Below, one piece after another: positions 59,819 through 64,000 of a stretch of 64,000 bases of DNA (positions are counted from its first letter, which is position 1; each line of letters starts with the position of its first letter). The notes beneath the pieces were generated by a model, which worked only from the letters and a program-made list of their open reading frames with translations, had not been told where the DNA came from and made no database searches. Source of the DNA: Streptomyces sp. P9-A4 (GTDB lineage: Bacteria > Actinomycetota > Actinomycetes > Streptomycetales > Streptomycetaceae); assembly GCF_036634195.1 (NCBI RefSeq), contig NZ_JAZIFY010000002.1, forward strand, positions 310,001 to 374,000. The letters are read 5' to 3'. The position numbers and the translations under genes are program-made.

Positions 59819-61131
59819 CCACGGCCGACGAGGAGAACGACGCGGTCGCCCGGGGGGCGCGCGCGGCCGGCGACCGGATGCACGAACTGGTGGAGCGGCT
59901 GTACCCGCTGTGCCGGAGCATCACGGGCGACGGTGTGCGCGCCACCCTGGACATCGTCGGCGAGTACATCCCGCTCCAGGTGCACGAGGTGCCGACCGGG
60001 GCGCGGGTGCTCGACTGGACGGTGCCGCAGGAGTGGAACATCCGGGACGCGTACATCGCCGACGGCTCCGGCCACCGGGTCGTCGACTTCGCCGCGTCCA
60101 GCCTGCACGTGCTCGGCTACAGCGTGCCGGTGGCGCGGACCATGCCGCTGGCCGAGCTGCGCGGGCATCTGCACACCCTGCCGGACCAGCCGTCCTGGGT
60201 GCCGTACCGCACCAGTTACTACAAGCCGGAGTGGGGGTTCTGTCTGGCGCAGGAGACCCTGGACGCGATGCCGGACGGCGAGTACGAGGTGTGCGTCGAC
60301 TCCACCCTCGCCGACGGCCATCTCACCTACGCCGAGCACGTGGTGCCCGGGCAGGTGGCCGAGGAGGTGATCGTCTCCTGCCACGTCTGCCATCCGTCGC
60401 TGGCCAACGACAACCTGGCGGGCATCGCGGTGGCGACCTTCCTGGCCCGTGAGCTGGCGGAGCGGAACCCGTACTACACCTACCGGTTCCTGTTCGCGCC
60501 CGGCACCATCGGGGCGATCACCTGGCTGGCCCGCAACGCGGAGCGGGTGGACCGGGTCAAGCACGGACTCGTGCTGGCCTGCGCGGGAGACCGGGGCCAG
60601 CTGACGTACAAGCAGAGCCGGCGCGGCGACGCGGAGATCGACCGGGTGATGCGGCACGTCCTGGCCGCGTCCGAACGCCCGCACCACGTCAACGAGTTCA
60701 CCCCGTACGGCTATGACGAGCGGCAGTTCTGCTCACCCGGGTTCGATCTCGGCGTGGGCTCGCTCACCCGGACCCCGTACGCCGGTTACCCCGAGTATCA
60801 CACCTCTGCGGACAACCCGGACTTCGTCTCCCCGGAGGCGATGGCGGACACCCTCGCCGTCTGCCGCGAGGCGTTCGCCGTGCTCGACCGCAACCGGCGG
60901 TACGTCAACCTCAGCCCCTACGGCGAGCCGCAGTTGGGCCGGCGCGGGCTGTACGAGGCGCTCGGCGGGCGCAGCGACACCAAGCAGGCGCAGATGGCCA
61001 TGCTCTGGGTGCTCAACCTCTCCGACGGCGGGCACAGCCTGCTGGACGTCGCCCAGCGGTCGGGGCTGCCGTTCGACACCGTCGCCGCGGCGGCCGACGC
61101 CCTGCGCGGCGCCGGGCTGATCAAGGCATGA
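59815..61131 (+). CDS. DUF4910 (aminopeptidase-like) protein
   Basis: A 438-residue protein. An M28-peptidase-like core carries possible zinc ligands in SCHVCHPSLANDNLAGIAVA and EFTPYGYDERQFCSPGFDLG, with GYPEYHTSADNPDFV; the C-terminal 80 residues form a winged-helix-like end (GRSDTKQAQMAMLWVLNLSD). DUF4910 proteins recur in polysaccharide and natural-product clusters, and a hydrolytic role on an amide is suspected. I chose GTG at 59815 (GTGA overlap); 59806 is an alternative. Confidence 0.87.
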   Translation: MTTADEENDAVARGARAAGDRMHELVERLYPLCRSITGDGVRATLDIVGEYIPLQVHEVPTGARVLDWTVPQEWNIRDAYIADGSGHRVVDFAASSLHVLGYSVPVARTMPLAELRGHLHTLPDQPSWVPYRTSYYKPEWGFCLAQETLDAMPDGEYEVCVDSTLADGHLTYAEHVVPGQVAEEVIVSCHVCHPSLANDNLAGIAVATFLARELAERNPYYTYRFLFAPGTIGAITWLARNAERVDRVKHGLVLACAGDRGQLTYKQSRRGDAEIDRVMRHVLAASERPHHVNEFTPYGYDERQFCSPGFDLGVGSLTRTPYAGYPEYHTSADNPDFVSPEAMADTLAVCREAFAVLDRNRRYVNLSPYGEPQLGRRGLYEALGGRSDTKQAQMAMLWVLNLSDGGHSLLDVAQRSGLPFDTVAAAADALRGAGLIKA

Positions 61132-62447
61132 CGCCCATGGCCGCCGAAGGAGGGAATACGACGAAGCCACCGGCGGAGGCCGAGAGCACCCGCCCGGCCG
61201 CCCGGCGGGCCGTCGCGGGGCGGCTGTCCTGGGGGTTGGCCGACCAGGCGGCCTCCAGCGTGTCCAACTTCGCGGTGGGCATCTACGTCGCACGGTCGCT
61301 GGGGCTGACCGCCTTCGGTGTGTTCAGCCTGGCCTGGGTGACCTACGGCGTGGTGCTCAACGTCTCCCGCGGCCTCGCCACCGATCCGCTGGTGGTGCGC
61401 TTCAGCGGTGTTCAGGCCGCGTCCTGGCGCACGGCGGTGGCCCGGTCGTCGGGTACGGCGCTCGGCGTGGGCGCCGCCCTCGGCGCGGCGTCGCTGGTGT
61501 TCGGCCTCGCTCTCGGCGGCCGGGTGGGGGTCGCGTTCGCCTGCCTCGGTGTCGTACTGCCGGGGCTGCTGCTCCAGGACGCCTGGCGGTTCGCGTTCTT
61601 CGCCGCCGGTGCCGGGCGCAAGGCGTTCGTCAACGACATGGTGTGGGCGGTCGTGCTCGTCCCCGCCATGGTGGTGGCGGCCCGTGAGGGCAGCGTGGGC
61701 GCCTTCGTGCTCGCCTGGGGGGTGTCCGCCGCGGTGGCCGCGGTGTACGGCGTCGTCCAGTCCGGCATCCGGCCCCGGCCGGCCGGAGCACGCGAATGGC
61801 TGCGCGAGCACCACGACCTCGGCTCCCGGTACCTGGTCGAGAACGTCACCAACAGCGGTGCGAGCCAGCTGCGGGCGTACGGGCTCGGCGCGATCGTCGG
61901 GGTCGGCGCGGTGGGGGTGGTCCGGGGCGCGGAGCTGCTGCTCGGCCCGTTCCTCGCCGTGCTGATGGGGCTCTCCCTGGTCACCGTCGCGGAGGCGGCG
62001 CGGGTGCTGCGGCGGGCCCCGCACCGCCTCGCCGCGTTCTGTCTGCTGCTGGGCGGCGGACAGGCCGTCGCCGCGACGCTCTGGGGCGGGGCGCTGCTGC
62101 TCGTCCCGGACCGGCTCGGCAAGCTGGTGCTCGGCGGCGTCTGGCACTCCGCCTCCCAGCTCATCGTGCCGGTCACCCTCGGCGTCGCGGGCGCCGGGCT
62201 CGGCACCGGCGCGGCGGCCGGGCTGCGCGCGCTCGGCGCGGCCCGGCGCAGTCTGCGCAGCCAACTGATCGCCTCCGCCTGCTACGTCGTCGGCGGACTC
62301 GGTGGCGCCGCCGCGGCCGGCACGGCCGGCTCGGCCTGGGGCGTGGCCGCCGCCACCCTGGGCAGCTCGGCCGTGTGGTGGCTGCAGCTGCGTGCCGCCC
62401 TGCGCGAGCACCACCGGAATCCCATCCCCGAAGTGAGGACCTCATGA
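61128..62447 (+). CDS. Wzx-like polysaccharide flippase
   Basis: A 439-residue membrane protein with about 12 helices of the MVF/MOP type, start MTPMAAEGG and cytoplasmic lead, then RLSWGLADQAASSVSNFAVG and the helix SLGLTAFGVFSLAWVTYGVV. Basic loops (GIRPRPAGAREWLREHHDLG) alternate with hydrophobic spans. It should flip lipid-linked repeat units outward for the Wzy-like enzyme. ATGA overlap with the DUF4910 gene. Confidence 0.87.
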   Translation: MTPMAAEGGNTTKPPAEAESTRPAARRAVAGRLSWGLADQAASSVSNFAVGIYVARSLGLTAFGVFSLAWVTYGVVLNVSRGLATDPLVVRFSGVQAASWRTAVARSSGTALGVGAALGAASLVFGLALGGRVGVAFACLGVVLPGLLLQDAWRFAFFAAGAGRKAFVNDMVWAVVLVPAMVVAAREGSVGAFVLAWGVSAAVAAVYGVVQSGIRPRPAGAREWLREHHDLGSRYLVENVTNSGASQLRAYGLGAIVGVGAVGVVRGAELLLGPFLAVLMGLSLVTVAEAARVLRRAPHRLAAFCLLLGGGQAVAATLWGGALLLVPDRLGKLVLGGVWHSASQLIVPVTLGVAGAGLGTGAAAGLRALGAARRSLRSQLIASACYVVGGLGGAAAAGTAGSAWGVAAATLGSSAVWWLQLRAALREHHRNPIPEVRTS

Positions 62448-63391
62448 CCGCCCGCCCCAGGCTGAGCATCGGCCTGCCCGTGTACAACGGCGAGGAGTAC
62501 CTCGCCGAATCGCTCGAAGCCCTGCTCGGCCAGACCTACGAGGACTTCGAGCTGGTCATCTCCGACAACGCCTCGACCGACGGGACCCGGGACGTCTGCC
62601 GTACGTACGCCGCGCGGGACTCGCGCATCCGGTACATCCGGCTGCCCCGGAACATCGGCGCCGCACCGAACCACAACTACGTGTTCACCGAGTGCCGCGG
62701 CGAGCTGTTCAAGTGGGCCTCGCACGACGACCTGTACGCCCGGGACCTGCTGCGGCGCTGCGTGGAGGCGCTGGACGAGCGCCCCGAGGTGATCCTCGCC
62801 CACGCCGACCAGGCGGTCATCGACGGCGAGGGCCAGGTGAAGGTCCCGTACGAGTACGGGCTCGCCACCGCCTCCCCCCGCCCGCCGGAGCGCTTCCGCA
62901 GCATGCTGTTCGAGCCCGGCGGCGACGACTTCTACGGGGTGATGCGGGCCGACGTGCTGCGCCGGGTGAAGCCGCACGACAGCTACCACCACGCGGACCG
63001 CACGTTCGTCGCCGAGATCGGCCTGAACGGCCCCTTCCACCAGGTGCCGGAGCTGCTGTACTTCCGCCGGGACCACCCCACCCGCGCCGAGCGGGCGAAC
63101 CCGTCCAAGCGCTCCCGGTGCGTCAACCTGGACCCGCGCCGGGCGGGCCCGCTGCACCCGACGCCCCGGCTGCTCGCCGAGTACGTCTGGGGCTTCGTCG
63201 CGGCGATCCGGCGGGCGCCGCTGTCCCCGGCCGACCGGCGCGCGTGCTACCGGCACCTGGCCGAGTGGGCGGGCAGCCGGGCCCGTCCCGGCGCCGGGGA
63301 GCGGGTCGAGGACCGCGCGCCGGTCGATCCGGCGCTGCTCACCGTCTCCCTCGACGCCATCGTCGCCGGGCGCGAGGGGAGGCGGGCGTGA
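62444..63391 (+). CDS. GT2-family glycosyltransferase
   Basis: A 315-residue GT-A enzyme: LSIGLPVYNGEEYLAESLEA, ELVISDNASTDGTRDVCRTY, the DxD-type SHDDLYARDLLRRC and a C-terminal DSYHHADRTFVAEIGLNGPF with YFRRDHPTRAERAN. It transfers a sugar from a nucleotide donor in the cytoplasm. The stop overlaps the GTG of the pyruvyl transferase gene. Confidence 0.92.
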   Translation: MTARPRLSIGLPVYNGEEYLAESLEALLGQTYEDFELVISDNASTDGTRDVCRTYAARDSRIRYIRLPRNIGAAPNHNYVFTECRGELFKWASHDDLYARDLLRRCVEALDERPEVILAHADQAVIDGEGQVKVPYEYGLATASPRPPERFRSMLFEPGGDDFYGVMRADVLRRVKPHDSYHHADRTFVAEIGLNGPFHQVPELLYFRRDHPTRAERANPSKRSRCVNLDPRRAGPLHPTPRLLAEYVWGFVAAIRRAPLSPADRRACYRHLAEWAGSRARPGAGERVEDRAPVDPALLTVSLDAIVAGREGRRA

Positions 63392-64000
63392 CTCCGGTGC
63401 GCGTCGGGGTGTTCGGCCTGCTCGGCTCCGGCAACCTCGGCAACGACGGCTCGCTGGAGGCCGTGCTCGGTTACCTCCGCGCCGAGCACCCGCAGGCGGC
63501 CGTGGACGCGCTGTGCGGCGGCCCCGAGACCGTCGCGGCCCGGTACGGCATCCCCGCGACGCGGCTGCACTGGTACCGCGGGGAGTACCGGACCGCCTCA
63601 CGGGCGGGCGCGATCGTGGGGAAGGGTCTGGGCAAGCTCGTCGACGTCTTCCGCACCGCCGCCTGGGTGCGCCGGCACGACGTGGTGATCGTGCCGGGCA
63701 TGGGCGTCCTGGAGGCCACGCTGCCGCTGCGGCCGTGGGGATTCCCGTACTCGCTGTTCCTGCTCTGCGCCTCGGGCCGGCTGCTCGGCACCCGGGTCGC
63801 ACTGGTCGGGGTCGGCGCCGCCGCGATCCGCGAGCGGCCGACGCGGGCCCTGGTGCGCTGGTCGGCCCGGCTCGCCGCGTACCGGTCGTACCGGGATTCC
63901 CTCTCGCGCGACGCGATACGGGCGATGGGCGTGGACACCGCGCGCGACGAGGTCTACCCCGACCTCGCGTTCGCCCTGCCCACGCCACGGTCGGGCACGC
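63388..64000 (+). CDS. Polysaccharide pyruvyl transferase, partial at window edge
   Basis: The first 204 residues of a polysaccharide pyruvyl transferase-family protein: VGVFGLLGSGNLGNDGSLEA, then VDALCGGPETVAARYGIPAT and DVVIVPGMGVLEATLPLRPW. These enzymes add pyruvate ketals from phosphoenolpyruvate to polymer sugars, giving negative charge. GTG start overlapping the GT2 stop. The gene continues beyond the window. Confidence 0.88.
   Translation, partial: MTPVRVGVFGLLGSGNLGNDGSLEAVLGYLRAEHPQAAVDALCGGPETVAARYGIPATRLHWYRGEYRTASRAGAIVGKGLGKLVDVFRTAAWVRRHDVVIVPGMGVLEATLPLRPWGFPYSLFLLCASGRLLGTRVALVGVGAAAIRERPTRALVRWSARLAAYRSYRDSLSRDAIRAMGVDTARDEVYPDLAFALPTPRSGT

Overview
The window is high-GC actinobacterial DNA, almost certainly from a Streptomyces or close relative. 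The evidence is G/C-rich third codon positions, GTG and TTG starts, many 1-4 base stop/start overlaps and typical Streptomyces gene families. It carries about 54 protein genes or gene remnants. I see no rRNA, tRNA or CRISPR array.

Positions 1-7119 hold housekeeping and stress genes: a DUF2188 protein, a YbdK-type ligase, a CsbD-like protein, a tightly overlapping operon (HemK-like methyltransferase, CDGSH iron-sulfur protein, iron-containing redox enzyme, broken flavin reductase), HtpX and PspAB. Positions 7330-12722 form a sulfane-sulfur detoxification locus: an MFS transporter diverges from rhodanese, CstB-like persulfide dioxygenase, membrane rhodanese, TauE exporter and a CstR-type repressor. 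Three G-tract palindromes lie in the divergent promoter.

Positions 12790-25670 look like a dormancy/hypoxia island. It has two CBS-BON proteins, an Acg-type nitroreductase, an alcohol dehydrogenase-HAD-GH65 operon, Hsp20 fused in frame to a flavodoxin domain, an Rv1733c-like membrane protein, two universal stress proteins and an HTH/flavin-binding protein. A recurrent 14-bp box, GG(G/A)CC-N4-GG(C/T)CC, sits upstream of almost every transcription unit, and its 5-4-5 layout resembles DosR/DevR boxes. A broken metallo-beta-lactamase gene and an IS5-type remnant show some decay.

Positions 25985-31161 encode a two-component system divergent from a ferric-reductase-like flavocytochrome, an FMN-binding protein and ApbE; matching 11-bp-spaced direct repeats lie before both units. 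After a 15-unit 9-bp tandem repeat come a GH1 beta-glucosidase with an MFS transporter, a LapA-like protein, an orphan response regulator, an agmatine deiminase remnant and a secreted M9 collagenase closed by a strong terminator.

From 38899 to the right edge runs one polarised, mostly stop/start-coupled exopolysaccharide cluster. It has an initiating sugar transferase, a nucleotide-sugar 6-dehydrogenase, glycosyltransferases, two Wzz-like proteins with degenerate kinase domains, an AsnB amidotransferase, a bi-domain oxidoreductase, a heparinase-fold lyase, a beta-helix lipoprotein, a polymerase/ligase, a modified-sugar cassette (C-methyltransferase, nucleotidyltransferase, PIG-L deacetylase, epimerase, DUF4910), a flippase, a GT2 and a polysaccharide pyruvyl transferase cut by the window end. 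It has a structured leader of more than 300 bases.
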